DNA of 64,000 nt, taken from the NCBI RefSeq assembly GCF_900114435.1, contig NZ_FOZK01000001.1, positions 806,001 through 870,000 of the forward strand, written 5' to 3'. The notes below the pieces were generated by a model. That model was given only the letters and a program-made list of their open reading frames with translations, made no database searches and was not told where the DNA came from. The position numbers were made by a program, and so were the translations under genes. Within the stretch, counting starts at the first letter, position 1, and each line of letters opens with the position of its first letter. The DNA is from Halomicrobium zhouii (GTDB lineage Archaea; Halobacteriota; Halobacteria; Halobacteriales; Haloarculaceae). Positions 33,632 to 42,217 of this stretch are shown piece after piece.

Positions 33632-33836
33632 ACCCCCTTCCCGCTGACGCACCTTCCCCCGCTGACGCTCTCCCACCGACGCCCCGCTGACGCCTCTTCC
33701 CTCCGTATACGCCCCCGCTCCGGTACGCGTGGTCGCTGCGGTCTGTTCCGGTCCGATCGCGCCCGCCACGGGCCGTCGCCCATCGTCGAACCGACATCGT
33801 AATCCGGGACGTTTCCGAACCTGTCCCCTGACAGGC
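33632..33836. repeat. Short degenerate tandem repeat in an intergenic gap
   Basis: The first 80 bases after the permease stop repeat CCGCTGACGC three times (near 33641, 33660 and 33683), separated by C/T-rich pieces, with a related CACCGACGCC between. This gives a strongly pyrimidine-biased plus strand. It may help end transcription of the operon. The rest of the gap holds nothing I recognise. Confidence 0.35.
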
Positions 33837-34466
33837 ATGCTCGTCGGACCCGTTCGCGCGTTCTTCGAGGCCGAACGCCAGCGCCCGCGCTGGCGCGGGC
33901 TGGCGGTCGTCGCGGCCATCGCCTGCACGCCGCTCGTGGCGAACCTGGTGCTCTCGGCGCGGATGCCCCGGGGCGACCAGCCGGTCGTCGCGCTGGCGAC
34001 GGGCGCCGGCGTCGTGGAGGCGCCGGCGCTCGCGGTGGCCAGCGTCGTCCTCGGCTTCGCGACGCCTTTCTTCTTCTGGCTGCTGTACACCGGTATCGCC
34101 TACGGGATAACCGCCCGCTTCGGCGGCGAGGGGTCCTACACCCGCTACGCCACGCTGTTCGCCTGGGGGCTGGCTCCAGGGCTGGCCGTCCAGCTGTTCT
34201 GGTTGAGCGCGCTGGTCGCCAACGCGACCACCAGGGCGCCGCCTGCGGCCCCATCGGGGAACGCCGCGTGGATCGAGGCCGTCCAGTCCGGCCCGGCGAT
34301 GGCGGCCGTCGACGTGCTCTACCCCGTCGCCGCGGTGGTCGCGTTCGGGCTATGGGTCCTCGCCACTGCGGTCGGCCGCGGCGTTACGACGCGGCAGGCG
34401 GCGCTGGCCGTCCTCCCGGCGCTCGCCATCGAGTTGACGACGTACTACCTGTTCGTCCTCGGCTGA
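33837..34466 (+). CDS. Yip1-like membrane protein
   Basis: A 209-residue protein with five predicted helices: 'GLAVVAAIACTPLVANLVL', 'ASVVLGFATPFFFWLLYTGI', 'LFAWGLAPGLAVQLFWLSA', 'AVDVLYPVAAVVAFGLWVLA' and 'AALAVLPALAIELTTYYLFV'. The layout matches haloarchaeal Yip1-family proteins, including 'PGLAVQLFW' in the third helix (PxhhxxhhW). ATG at 33837. It precedes a second, more typical Yip1 gene by 39 nt. Function in archaea is unknown; eukaryotic Yip1 proteins act in vesicle membranes. Confidence 0.7.
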   Translation: MLVGPVRAFFEAERQRPRWRGLAVVAAIACTPLVANLVLSARMPRGDQPVVALATGAGVVEAPALAVASVVLGFATPFFFWLLYTGIAYGITARFGGEGSYTRYATLFAWGLAPGLAVQLFWLSALVANATTRAPPAAPSGNAAWIEAVQSGPAMAAVDVLYPVAAVVAFGLWVLATAVGRGVTTRQAALAVLPALAIELTTYYLFVLG

Positions 34467-34505
34467 TCGTGGCGGTTAAGTCGGCACCGTTCGACTGACA
34501 GGCCG

Positions 34506-35174
34506 ATGACGGTTCGGCTCCGTTCCCTGTTCGTCCGCCCCGGCGACGCGTTCGCGGAGGTGCCCGACCGCCCGTCGCTCCTGACGCCAGGCCTCGTCGT
34601 CTTCGCGCTCGGCGTCGTCGTGGCCGTCCAGTCGGTGCCGCTGATGGCTCTCGCGCTCGGCGACGCCTCCGCTCACTCGCTCCAGTTCGCGACCGGCGAC
34701 GGACTCCTGGCGGTCCAGAGTGCCGCGCCGTTCAACCTCGCGGTGAACGTCGGTGCCGCGTTCGCGCCGTGGCTCGCCCTGGCCGCGGTCACCCACGCCG
34801 GCGCCCGACTGGCCGGCGGGACGGGCACCCCCCGCCAGACGCTGGCCGCCGTCGCCTGGTGTGGGGTCCCCTGGCTGTTCGTCTACGGCGCCAGCGTGGT
34901 CATCGCGGCCGCCATCGCCGCGACGACGGACGCCACGCTCGCGGCCGCGCTCGGCGGTCACTCGCTCGCGTTCGTCGAGGGCCGGCCGCCCGCGTACTTC
35001 GACGGCAGCGGCGTCCTCGACGTCCGTGCGTGGCTGTTCGTCGCCGGCCTCGCGCTGTCGGCGCGGATCTGGGCCCGGGCCGTCACCTCGGCCCACGGCC
35101 CCCGGCTGACCCGCGGTGCGAACGTACTCGCCGCCGTCGTGGTCGCCCTCGCGGTGCTGACGGTACTTCTCTGA
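34506..35174 (+). CDS. Yip1 family membrane protein
   Basis: A 222-residue membrane protein with the N-terminus 'RLRSLFVRPGDAFAEVPDRP', a usual Yip1 opening ('L..P..AF......P'). Five helices follow, for example 'LTPGLVVFALGVVVAVQSV', 'LAAVAWCGVPWLFVYGASVV' and 'GANVLAAVVVALAVLTVLL'. It pairs with the upstream gene at 33837 and likely shares its transcript. Role unknown; perhaps membrane organisation or transport of lipid-linked substrates. Confidence 0.76.
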   Translation: MTVRLRSLFVRPGDAFAEVPDRPSLLTPGLVVFALGVVVAVQSVPLMALALGDASAHSLQFATGDGLLAVQSAAPFNLAVNVGAAFAPWLALAAVTHAGARLAGGTGTPRQTLAAVAWCGVPWLFVYGASVVIAAAIAATTDATLAAALGGHSLAFVEGRPPAYFDGSGVLDVRAWLFVAGLALSARIWARAVTSAHGPRLTRGANVLAAVVVALAVLTVLL

Positions 35175-35213
35175 GCCGGGCAGGTAGCCAGTGTCGTCCG
35201 CTCGCGAGCCCCG

Positions 35214-36140
35214 TCAGTCGCCGGCTTGCCCGACCGAGCCCTGTACCTCGTCGACCAGTCCGGCGATGGCCCGGCGCTTGAGGACGAGGAAGCCGGCGAA
35301 GACGACGAGGAAGCCGACGACGGTCAGCGCCGTTATCTCCTCGTCGAGGACGAGGACGCCGACGACGGTGGCGACGACTGGGACGAGGTAGGCGACCAGC
35401 GACGTCTCCAGGGCGCCGCGGACCTCCAGCAACGTGAAGTAGATGAAGAAGGCGATGGCGGTGGCGAACACGCCGAGGTAGGCGACCGCCGCGCCCGCGC
35501 TCGGACTCGTCGGGAGCGCGAACGGCTCGCCGAGGGCGAGACTGGTCACGTGCAGGATGATTGCGCCCAGCAGCATCGACCACCCGGAGAGCGCGGCGTT
35601 GCCCAGCGTCGGCTTCGCGCGCTGGACGAGGACGCCACCGAGCGCGACGCTCGCGACCTGGAGGAACACGAGGACGCGGCCGACGACGTCGCTCCCGAGC
35701 AGGTTCGACGGGTCCGGCCTGACGATGAGACCGACGCCCAGAAAGCCCAGCAGGATGCCGACCGCGCCGGTCGCCGAGACGCGCTCCTCGGGCAGGAGTC
35801 CGAGCGCCCAGAGAGAGGTGACGATGGGGACCAGACTCTGCATGATGGCCGCCACGCCGCTGGGGACGGTCTGCTGGCCGACGAAGAGGAAGGCGTTCCC
35901 CGCGACGAGGAAGAGGCCGCCGCCCAGGATGGCACCGAGGTTGGCCGCGCCCACCGGTCGCCAGTCCGTCGTCCGGGCGAGGGCGTAGCCGAGCAGGAGG
36001 ACCGCGGCGACGTCGTAGCGGTAGGCCGCGAACAGCACTGGCTCTAGCGACTCCAGGCCGACGGCTATTGCCAGGAAGGACAGTCCCCAGAGCGTGGCGA
36101 GAACAGCGAACAGCCCGACTGTCGTGAACCGTTCGTCCAC
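35214..36140 (-). CDS. EamA/DMT superfamily permease
   Basis: A 308-residue transporter with ten predicted helices in two EamA halves. The first begins 'VGLFAVLATLWGLSFLAIAV' with the typical 'YRYDVAAVLLLGYAL' and 'QTVPSGVAAIMQSLVPIVT'; the second has 'SLVAYLVPVVATVVGVLVLD' followed by EEITAL. It should export small metabolites such as amino acids or nucleosides. The start appears to be GTG (36140). It is convergent with the Yip1 pair. Confidence 0.88.
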   Translation of the reverse strand: MDERFTTVGLFAVLATLWGLSFLAIAVGLESLEPVLFAAYRYDVAAVLLLGYALARTTDWRPVGAANLGAILGGGLFLVAGNAFLFVGQQTVPSGVAAIMQSLVPIVTSLWALGLLPEERVSATGAVGILLGFLGVGLIVRPDPSNLLGSDVVGRVLVFLQVASVALGGVLVQRAKPTLGNAALSGWSMLLGAIILHVTSLALGEPFALPTSPSAGAAVAYLGVFATAIAFFIYFTLLEVRGALETSLVAYLVPVVATVVGVLVLDEEITALTVVGFLVVFAGFLVLKRRAIAGLVDEVQGSVGQAGD

Positions 36141-36199
36141 GGATCAGGTGGCGGGCGGAAGACGGTTATCCCTCTCGATTCGGTCCACAGAAGCGCCGC

Positions 36200-37252
36200 T
36201 CAGTCGACCGTGTGGTGGTACGGCTTCCGGGCGACGGTCTCGCGCAGATCCGCAAGCGAGTCGCGACCGGTCTTGCTGGCGGCGCCCATCAGCGCCATCA
36301 CTTCCTGCCGAGAGACCGAGACGCCGGCCTCCGTCAGCGCGTCTTCCGGCCGCGAGCGGAGTTCGCGGAGCGTGCCGACGCCGAGCAGGTACGGCACCGA
36401 CCACGCCGAGACGGTGTTGCCGTGGGCCAGCGGCATCGCCTCCAGGTAGGCCTGGGCGTCGTCGAGGAAGGTCGAGGCGTGGGACGCGGTCCGGTGAACG
36501 ACGCGGGCGGCGGGTTTCCGGTTGTCCGGGTCGACGATCGCGTCCTGATCGATCCCCTCGTCGGCGAGCCACTCGGCGGGGAGGTAGACGTTGTTCTCCT
36601 CGGTGTAGTCGTCGTAGACGTCCTTCGAGACGTTGACCAGTTGCAGGAGGAGGCCGAACTCCTCGGCGGTCTCCCGGAGCGTCCGGGCGCGCTCCCGGGA
36701 TATCTCCCCGCGCGTGAGCAGGTTCGTGATGAGGGTGCCGACGGTGCCGGCGGCGTAGTAACAGTACTCTTCGAGCTCGGAGCGGTCGTCGATGCGGAGC
36801 CCGCCGACGTCGGCGTGGCGGTCGACGAACATGGCCATCCCGTCGACCATCTCCCGGACCGGCGGGATCACGGCGTCGTGGACCGGCTGGGGCTGGTCGG
36901 CGAAGGTCGCCCAGATGGTGGGTGACTCGGCGACGACCGCCCAGTCGTCGTTACGCTCCTCGGGCGCTGGCAGCCACTCGTCGACGTCCGACCGGAACTC
37001 GGTCATCGTCACGTCGTCGTCCGGGTCGAGCGCGGCGTCGTACGTCCGTAGCAGTCGAACCTGTGCGTCCGGCGGAATGTGCCCGGCGTCCTCGACGGTG
37101 TCGGCGACGCGACAGAGGAGATACCCCAGGCAGACGTGCGACGACATCGGCTCTTCCAGGACGTCGACGGTCAGAGCGAACGTGCGCGACACGCCCTGGA
37201 CCGCGTCGTGACACCACTCGAGATCCGGTTCGACGGGTGATACGGACGTCAT
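36200..37252 (-). CDS. Squalene/phytoene synthase family protein
   Basis: A 350-residue head-to-head prenyl synthase. The first Asp-rich motif is in 'LGYLLCRVADTVEDAGH' (DTVED, about residue 50) and the second in 'LVNVSKDVYDDYTEENN' (DVYDD). 'SRTFALTVDVLEEPM' near the N-terminus and 'YCYYAAGTVGTLITNLLT' in the middle fit the family. It condenses two C15 or C20 diphosphates; resemblance to the squalene synthase branch seems better than to CrtB, which matters because haloarchaea make both squalene and bacterioruberin. ATG at 37252; a TATA-like tactaatgtaatg (37280-37292) lies about 28 nt upstream. Confidence 0.86.
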   Translation of the reverse strand: MTSVSPVEPDLEWCHDAVQGVSRTFALTVDVLEEPMSSHVCLGYLLCRVADTVEDAGHIPPDAQVRLLRTYDAALDPDDDVTMTEFRSDVDEWLPAPEERNDDWAVVAESPTIWATFADQPQPVHDAVIPPVREMVDGMAMFVDRHADVGGLRIDDRSELEEYCYYAAGTVGTLITNLLTRGEISRERARTLRETAEEFGLLLQLVNVSKDVYDDYTEENNVYLPAEWLADEGIDQDAIVDPDNRKPAARVVHRTASHASTFLDDAQAYLEAMPLAHGNTVSAWSVPYLLGVGTLRELRSRPEDALTEAGVSVSRQEVMALMGAASKTGRDSLADLRETVARKPYHHTVD

Positions 37253-37502
37253 CCTCTGGTCACCGTTTGAGTCCCTCGCTACTAATGTAATGTGGTCGGT
37301 GACGGGTCTCGGCCGCGACGGACGGGGGCGTACGGACTGCCCGGTCGGTCTCGCCGGAGCGTCGGTCCGCATATCGGTGTGTCATCTCGGTTTCTGGTCT
37401 AGTACATGGGCTGGTGACGCTTCCGCGTTCCGGATCGGTCAGCCGGCGCAGGCGGACGGAACGCGGGCCGCTTCGCCGGTTTCCGGTCGCCATCGTCAGT
37501 CG

Positions 37503-38939
37503 TCAGTCGTCTGTCGACACGGCCTCGATGCCGTGGTCGTCGACGTCGACGGCCGGTTCGGTGAGGTCGCCGTCGCGCCAGGTGCCGCGGCGATACCAGG
37601 CGTAGGCGATGGCCGCGCCGGCGACGTTGGAGAGGGCGAACGACAGCCAGATGCCGGTCTCGCCGATCTCGCCCGCGGCTACCCACGCGATGGGGAACCT
37701 GACGACGCCGAGCATCAGCACCGAGATGGCCGCTGCGGTGAGCGTCTTGCCGGCCCCGCGGAAGCTCCCGGTGTAGGCCCGCGTGATCCCGATGAACCCG
37801 AACGTCAGCGCGACGTAGCGCAGGAACTGGGTGGCGACGCCGACCACCGCAGGGTCCGTCGTGAAGACGGCGGCGATGGGGGCAGCGAGGAACCAGACGA
37901 CGACGCCGGCCGCGGTGAGGATGCCGAACAGCAGCTTCGCGGCCAGCCCCGCCGCCTCCGCGGCCCGATCCGGTTTGTCGGCCCCGATGTTCTGGCCGGT
38001 CATCGTCTCGACGCCGCGAGCGACGGCGATAGCCGGCAGGACGATCACCGAGAACACGCGCGTTCCGATGCCGTAGGCCGCGACGACGGTGTCCGGGAAC
38101 AGGGCGACGATGAACAACAGGAGGTTCATCGACAGCGCCCGACCGGTGCCCTCGACGGAGGCGGGCAGACCGATCCTGACGAGGCGGCGCAGGTACGTCG
38201 TGTCGGGCGCCATGTCCCTGAGGTGGATCTCGACGCCGTGTGTCCCGCGGAACATGATGACGAGGCCGACGACGAGGGCGAGCGCGCGCGAGAAGACCGT
38301 CGCGTAGGCGGCGCCCTCGATGCCGAGTTCGGGAAACACCCACCAGCCGAAGATGAGGAACGGGTCGAGGACGATGTTCAACACGACGGAGCCGAACATC
38401 ACGAGCATCGGCGTGATGGTGTCGCCGTAGCCGCGCATCAGCGCGACGAAGACGGCGAACCCGAACATGAACAGCAGTCCCAGCGAGATGACTTCCATGT
38501 AACCGGTCGCCATCGGCAGGACGTCCCGCGAGGCACCCATCACCGCGAGGAACGCTTCGACGAGGAAGTAGCCGGTAACCCCGAGGAGAACCGACGCGAC
38601 GACGGCGAAGGTCATCGTCTGGGAGGCGGCGTACTCGGCCTCGCGTTCCTCGCCCGCACCCGTGTACTGGGCGACCAGCACGCTCCCGGCGACGGAGATG
38701 CCCATCCCCAGCGAGATGAGCAGGAACACCATCGGGAACGCGAAGCTGATCGCCGCCAGCGCGTCCGTGCTGTACTGGCCGAGCCAGAACGTGTCCGCGA
38801 GGTTGTAGGCGGTCTGGAAGAGGTTCGTGACCACGATGGGCATCGAGAGGAAGAACAGGGGCTTGCCGATGCTCCCGGACGTGAGGTCGAACTCCTCGGG
38901 CCCCCTGAACAGGGCTCCGATGCGACTGCGGACTCCCAT
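37503..38939 (-). CDS. MATE family efflux transporter
   Basis: A 478-residue transporter with twelve predicted helices in two MatE halves; 'LFFLSMPIVVTNLFQTAYNL' followed by 'ADTFWLGQYS' is the family's first helix and loop. It should export organic cations or drugs with H+ or Na+. Its ATG overlaps the stop (TGATG) of an upstream 55-codon reading frame, and a palindromic operator lies further upstream, shared with a divergent TetR gene. That layout suggests TetR-controlled, translationally coupled expression. Confidence 0.9.
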   Translation of the reverse strand: MGVRSRIGALFRGPEEFDLTSGSIGKPLFFLSMPIVVTNLFQTAYNLADTFWLGQYSTDALAAISFAFPMVFLLISLGMGISVAGSVLVAQYTGAGEEREAEYAASQTMTFAVVASVLLGVTGYFLVEAFLAVMGASRDVLPMATGYMEVISLGLLFMFGFAVFVALMRGYGDTITPMLVMFGSVVLNIVLDPFLIFGWWVFPELGIEGAAYATVFSRALALVVGLVIMFRGTHGVEIHLRDMAPDTTYLRRLVRIGLPASVEGTGRALSMNLLLFIVALFPDTVVAAYGIGTRVFSVIVLPAIAVARGVETMTGQNIGADKPDRAAEAAGLAAKLLFGILTAAGVVVWFLAAPIAAVFTTDPAVVGVATQFLRYVALTFGFIGITRAYTGSFRGAGKTLTAAAISVLMLGVVRFPIAWVAAGEIGETGIWLSFALSNVAGAAIAYAWYRRGTWRDGDLTEPAVDVDDHGIEAVSTDD

Positions 38940-39106
38940 CAGCGACCGCCCTCCGTCGGTTCGGCGCAGTGACGCGACTCGGAAACCGCGCCAGTCGGCC
39001 GGTTCGCGGCCGTCGTTCCGCTATCGGGCGCACGGGAGCCGTCGTCGCGACTCGACGGGGGAGGGCACGTCGCATCCGGCATATCGGCAGGGAGAGTGTC
39101 GTCCAT
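38939..39106 (-). CDS. Possible 55-residue leader peptide upstream of MATE gene
   Basis: The frame runs from ATG at 39106 to a TGA that overlaps the ATG of the MATE gene (TGATG, 38937-38941). It encodes a polar Pro/Ser/Asp-rich peptide starting MDDTLPADMPDATCPPPSSR, with two Cys and no hydrophobic stretch. A likely TATA position (ctttTGACTAAC on the minus strand, about 39136) is 30 nt upstream, so the transcript would begin right at this ATG. If translated, it would couple to the efflux gene. Third-codon GC is lower than in neighbours, and I know no homologue, so confidence is modest. Confidence 0.4.
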   Translation of the reverse strand: MDDTLPADMPDATCPPPSSRDDGSRAPDSGTTAANRPTGAVSESRHCAEPTEGGR

Positions 39107-39127
39107 GTCGGTCGATGAGAAACTTAC

Positions 39128-39141
39128 TGACTAGTTAGTCA
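39128..39141. promoter_or_regulatory. TetR-type operator between MATE and tetR genes
   Basis: TGACTAGTTAGTCA is a 14-bp palindrome (TGACTA/TAGTCA arms, GT centre) within ttactgac...gtcaaa. It covers the presumed minus-strand TATA box of the MATE transcript and lies 142 nt before the divergent TetR gene. A similar site occurs at 43101-43120. Confidence 0.65.
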
Positions 39142-39282
39142 AAAGCCCTTCGGAAGGTGGCAGCGATGGGGTCTGATGGACTGAATGCGCGACCAGAGGG
39201 AGTATGACAGAGTCTAGGGGCAGTCGGGGTACCTGACGGGCGGGTCACAACTGTTTTCCCGACGGGGACGAACGTACTACCA

Positions 39283-39882
39283 ATGTCCGACCCGCCGGAA
39301 CGGTCCGCCTCGGATCCCGACGAGGAGATCATGGGCGCGACCTACCGGGCGCTTCGCGAGCACGGCTACGCCGACCTCACGATCAAACAGATCGCCGACG
39401 AGTACGGGAAGTCGACCGCCGCGGTGCACTACCACTACGACACGAAGGAGGAACTGCTCGCGGCGTTTCTCGACTTCATCCTCGACCAGTTCGTCCAGAC
39501 CATCCACGAGGTGGAGACGACCAACCCGGAACGGCGCCTGGAGTTACTGCTCGACCAGCTCCTGCTCGCCCCGGAGGACCACTACGACCTGTCGATCGCG
39601 CTCCTGGAGATGCGGAGCCAGGCGCCGTACGAAGCGGCCTTCGCCGAGCGGTTCCGGCAGAACGACGAGTACGTCCGGTACATGCTCCGGACGGTGATCG
39701 ACGACGGGATCGGGGCGGGCGTGTTCGTCGACGTCGACGCCGAGCACGCGGCGTCGGCGCTCATGACCATCGTCGACGGCGCCCGGACGCGCGCGGTCGT
39801 CCTGGACGACCTCGACGCGCTCGAGACTGCGCGACGCGCGGCCGACGAATACGTGGACGCCGTCCTCCGCGAGGACACGTGA
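39283..39882 (+). CDS. TetR/AcrR family regulator
   Basis: A 199-residue repressor. The N-terminal HTH spans about residues 16-62: 'ATYRALREHGYADLTIKQIA', then 'YGKSTAAVHYHYDTKEELLA', the recognition helix with the typical YxHYxxKxxL. The rest is an all-helical ligand/dimer domain with 'RQNDEYVRYMLRTVIDDGI'. It is divergent from the MATE gene and probably represses it through the palindrome at 39128-39141. A small hydrophobic ligand pumped by the MATE protein is the expected inducer, as inference. Confidence 0.9.
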   Translation: MSDPPERSASDPDEEIMGATYRALREHGYADLTIKQIADEYGKSTAAVHYHYDTKEELLAAFLDFILDQFVQTIHEVETTNPERRLELLLDQLLLAPEDHYDLSIALLEMRSQAPYEAAFAERFRQNDEYVRYMLRTVIDDGIGAGVFVDVDAEHAASALMTIVDGARTRAVVLDDLDALETARRAADEYVDAVLREDT

Positions 39883-40165
39883 CCGGGCGCTCGGCGCCAG
39901 GAGGCCGGTCAGCGGCACGCTCCCGGGGACGAAGTCACCGGGCTGCGACTGTCCTCGCCCGGCGGAGACCGACGACGCCGACGGGACAGACCGTGGCCGA
40001 TATCGCCGGACTCATCTATCCGGTCCGTGGAGTGATCCCTACCGAAATGACGACCGTCCGCTCGTCCGTGCTCTCCACCGCGTTGCCATCCCGGTCTCCG
40101 TCGACGCGACGCGCCTGTACTGGCGAGCCACTCGTCGACCACACCCCACGGCGGACGGTGGGACG
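39883..40165. other. Intergenic region after tetR
   Basis: These 283 bases hold no convincing gene; the open frames on both strands are arginine-rich. The stretch ends immediately before the VTT-domain gene. I see no clear TATA box or hairpin. Confidence 0.4.
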
Positions 40166-40735
40166 ATGACAGGGGCGGCGCCACTGGTCCTGTCGCTCTC
40201 GTTCGAGACGATCGTCGCCACGCTCGCCGGGGGGTTCGAGGCGCTCGTCGAGTCGGCGACCGGCTGGCCCGGCGTGGGTATCGTCTTCGTCTACTCGTTC
40301 CTCATCGCCTTCGTCCTGCCCGGCCCGAGCGAGATCGTGCTCGCGGCGCCGCTGGATCTCGGCCTGTCGCAGACGGGCCGCCTCGGCGTGATCATGCTCG
40401 TCAGTGCGACCGGCAAGGCCGCCGGCAGCGTCCTCGCGTTCCACGTCGGCCAGGAGGTCAAGCAGGCCGGCCCGGTCGTCCGCTGGCTCCGCCGGTCGCG
40501 GTGGGACGTCATGGAGTGGTCTGAGAACCAGTCCGTCCAGCTCGCACAGCAGTACGGCTACGCCGGCCTCGCTGGCGCACTCTGTGTCCCGTTCTTCCCG
40601 GACACCATCTCGATATACGCCTTCGCCGTCCTCGAACGGGACTACGTCCGCTTCGCCGCCGCGACGTTCGTCGGGAGTCTCGGCCGGCTCGTCGTCACCA
40701 TCGGCCTGATCGGCGGCGCGGTCACGATTTTCTGA
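40166..40735 (+). CDS. VTT/SNARE-associated (DedA-like) membrane protein
   Basis: A 189-residue membrane protein. 'GIVFVYSFLIAFVLPGPSEI' and 'GVIMLVSATGKAAGSVLAFH' match the VTT (DedA) fold, with the G-x-GS/A re-entrant helix in 'ATGKAAGSVLAFHVG', and 'GALCVPFFPDTISIYAFAVL' has the FxP segment. DedA proteins flip lipids such as undecaprenyl phosphate or phosphatidylethanolamine in bacteria; in haloarchaea a polyprenyl carrier is imaginable. ATG at 40166. Convergent with the ABC permease gene, only 12 nt apart. Confidence 0.75.
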   Translation: MTGAAPLVLSLSFETIVATLAGGFEALVESATGWPGVGIVFVYSFLIAFVLPGPSEIVLAAPLDLGLSQTGRLGVIMLVSATGKAAGSVLAFHVGQEVKQAGPVVRWLRRSRWDVMEWSENQSVQLAQQYGYAGLAGALCVPFFPDTISIYAFAVLERDYVRFAAATFVGSLGRLVVTIGLIGGAVTIF

Positions 40736-40747
40736 CCCGAACTGCAG

Positions 40748-42217
40748 TCATCGCTCCCGGTATCGAGCCGGCCACTTCGCCAGCGACCGGCGATAGAGAC
40801 CCACGCCCGCGAGCGCGAGGACGACGCCGCCGGCGCCCAGCGCGGCGAGCAGCCCCGTGGAGACTGGCGCGAGGGCGAAGCCGACGACGAGGATGGGAAC
40901 GAGGGGCAGGACCATCGCGAGTCCGAACACCGCGAACAGCCCGGTGTCGAAGAGGAACTCGTTGGGCGAGAGCCCGGTGAGGTAGACCGTCGTCCCGAAG
41001 ATGTAGCAGGCGACGCCGACGAGCAGCACGGCGCCGACCAGCGCTTCGAGCACCGGCGTTCCGCGCCAGGCGAGCGCGACGGCGTAGAAGGCGAGGCCGA
41101 CGAGCGGGCCGAGCAGGAGGAACGCCCGGAACTTCGCGGCGAAGACGTCCGCGACCGACAGCGGGTGCGCGAGATACGAGTCGACGTCGTCGGACTGGGT
41201 GAGCCAGTTGTACGTCGTGAACCCGGAGAGGCCGAGGATAGCGCCGACGGAGACCCCGACCGAGGGTGAGACGCCCGTTATCTGACCGGCCAGGTCGACC
41301 AGGCTGACGGTGACGCCGAGGAGCACGGCCGCCGAGAACAGCACCTTGCCGAACCCGCCGGAACTGCGGTGGACGTCAAGCAGCGTCTTGGTAGCGACGG
41401 GGTCGCCGACGCGGTCGCGCCACCGGCGGAACGCGGGGTCGACGCTGCGGGCCGCCGGGCGCGCGCTCGCGTCGAAGGTGAACGCGCCGACCAGGAAGAC
41501 CACCCCCACGAGGGCGAGCGACGCCCCGACTCGCGGCAGCGTCGCGTCGAGAAAGACGCCGTACGGCGTGTAGGCGACCACGTCGAGGTTCCCGGCCACG
41601 GCGACGCCGACCGCCGCGCCGAGCGCGACGAGGAGCGTCCAGCCCGGCACCCCCCGCCGAGTGATCCCCAGTGCGGCGATGGTCGCGCCCATGCCGAGGA
41701 CGAACGTCAGCGTGAGCGTGGCCCAGAGCCCGAGCGCGGTGCCGGCCGCGGGGAGCAGGGCCGCGAGTCCGCCCCCGCCGGCGACGCCACTGCCCCCACT
41801 GGCGACTGCGACCGCGGCGGCCGTCCCGAGCCCCATCGGGAGCAGGAACAGGATGGCGTAGTAGACCAGGTCCTTGACGACGAAGATACCGAGCAGCCGG
41901 TCCTGGGAGAGCGGGAGCGTCCGGGCGGTAAAGACCAGCAGCGTCAGGTCGCCCAGCAGGTTCCGGAGCGCGTCGCGGCCGACGAAGCCGATCGAGCCGG
42001 TGTGGAGGCCGAAGACGAACGCGAGCGCGTGGAGGCCGGCGAAGACGGTCCCCGGCCCGGTCCCCGTGGTGACGAGCAGCCACGCCGCACCCGCGGTGAG
42101 GGCGGCGATCAGGACGGGAAAGAGGGCGAAGTGACCGCCGCGGAAGAGGTGGCTGTGCATGCGCCACTCTTCGCGGAGCATCTCGACGAAGACCCGGCGG
42201 GTCCGCCCGTCAGTCAT
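40748..42217 (-). CDS. ABC transporter permease, large ABC-2-like
   Basis: A 489-residue polytopic protein with about twelve helices, for example 'FALFPVLIAALTAGAAWLLV', 'AILFLLPMGLGTAAAVAVAS' and 'GLSGFTTYNWLTQSDDVDSY'. The soluble loop 'DPAFRRWRDRVGDPVATKTL' is typical of haloarchaeal ABC-2 permeases that pair with an adjacent ATPase. I start at the ATG at 42217, which overlaps the ATPase stop by 8 nt; a GTG four codons upstream is an alternative. It should export an unknown substrate with the partner ATPase. Confidence 0.8.
   Translation of the reverse strand: MTDGRTRRVFVEMLREEWRMHSHLFRGGHFALFPVLIAALTAGAAWLLVTTGTGPGTVFAGLHALAFVFGLHTGSIGFVGRDALRNLLGDLTLLVFTARTLPLSQDRLLGIFVVKDLVYYAILFLLPMGLGTAAAVAVASGGSGVAGGGGLAALLPAAGTALGLWATLTLTFVLGMGATIAALGITRRGVPGWTLLVALGAAVGVAVAGNLDVVAYTPYGVFLDATLPRVGASLALVGVVFLVGAFTFDASARPAARSVDPAFRRWRDRVGDPVATKTLLDVHRSSGGFGKVLFSAAVLLGVTVSLVDLAGQITGVSPSVGVSVGAILGLSGFTTYNWLTQSDDVDSYLAHPLSVADVFAAKFRAFLLLGPLVGLAFYAVALAWRGTPVLEALVGAVLLVGVACYIFGTTVYLTGLSPNEFLFDTGLFAVFGLAMVLPLVPILVVGFALAPVSTGLLAALGAGGVVLALAGVGLYRRSLAKWPARYRER

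Noticed and set aside
32240-34090. 616-codon minus-strand frame opposite the export permease
   Set aside because: Shadow of the permease and ATPase; composition typical of antisense frames in GC-rich DNA.
39135-39332. 65-codon minus-strand frame near the tetR start
   Set aside because: Overlaps the operator and the tetR coding region, with no plausible protein character.
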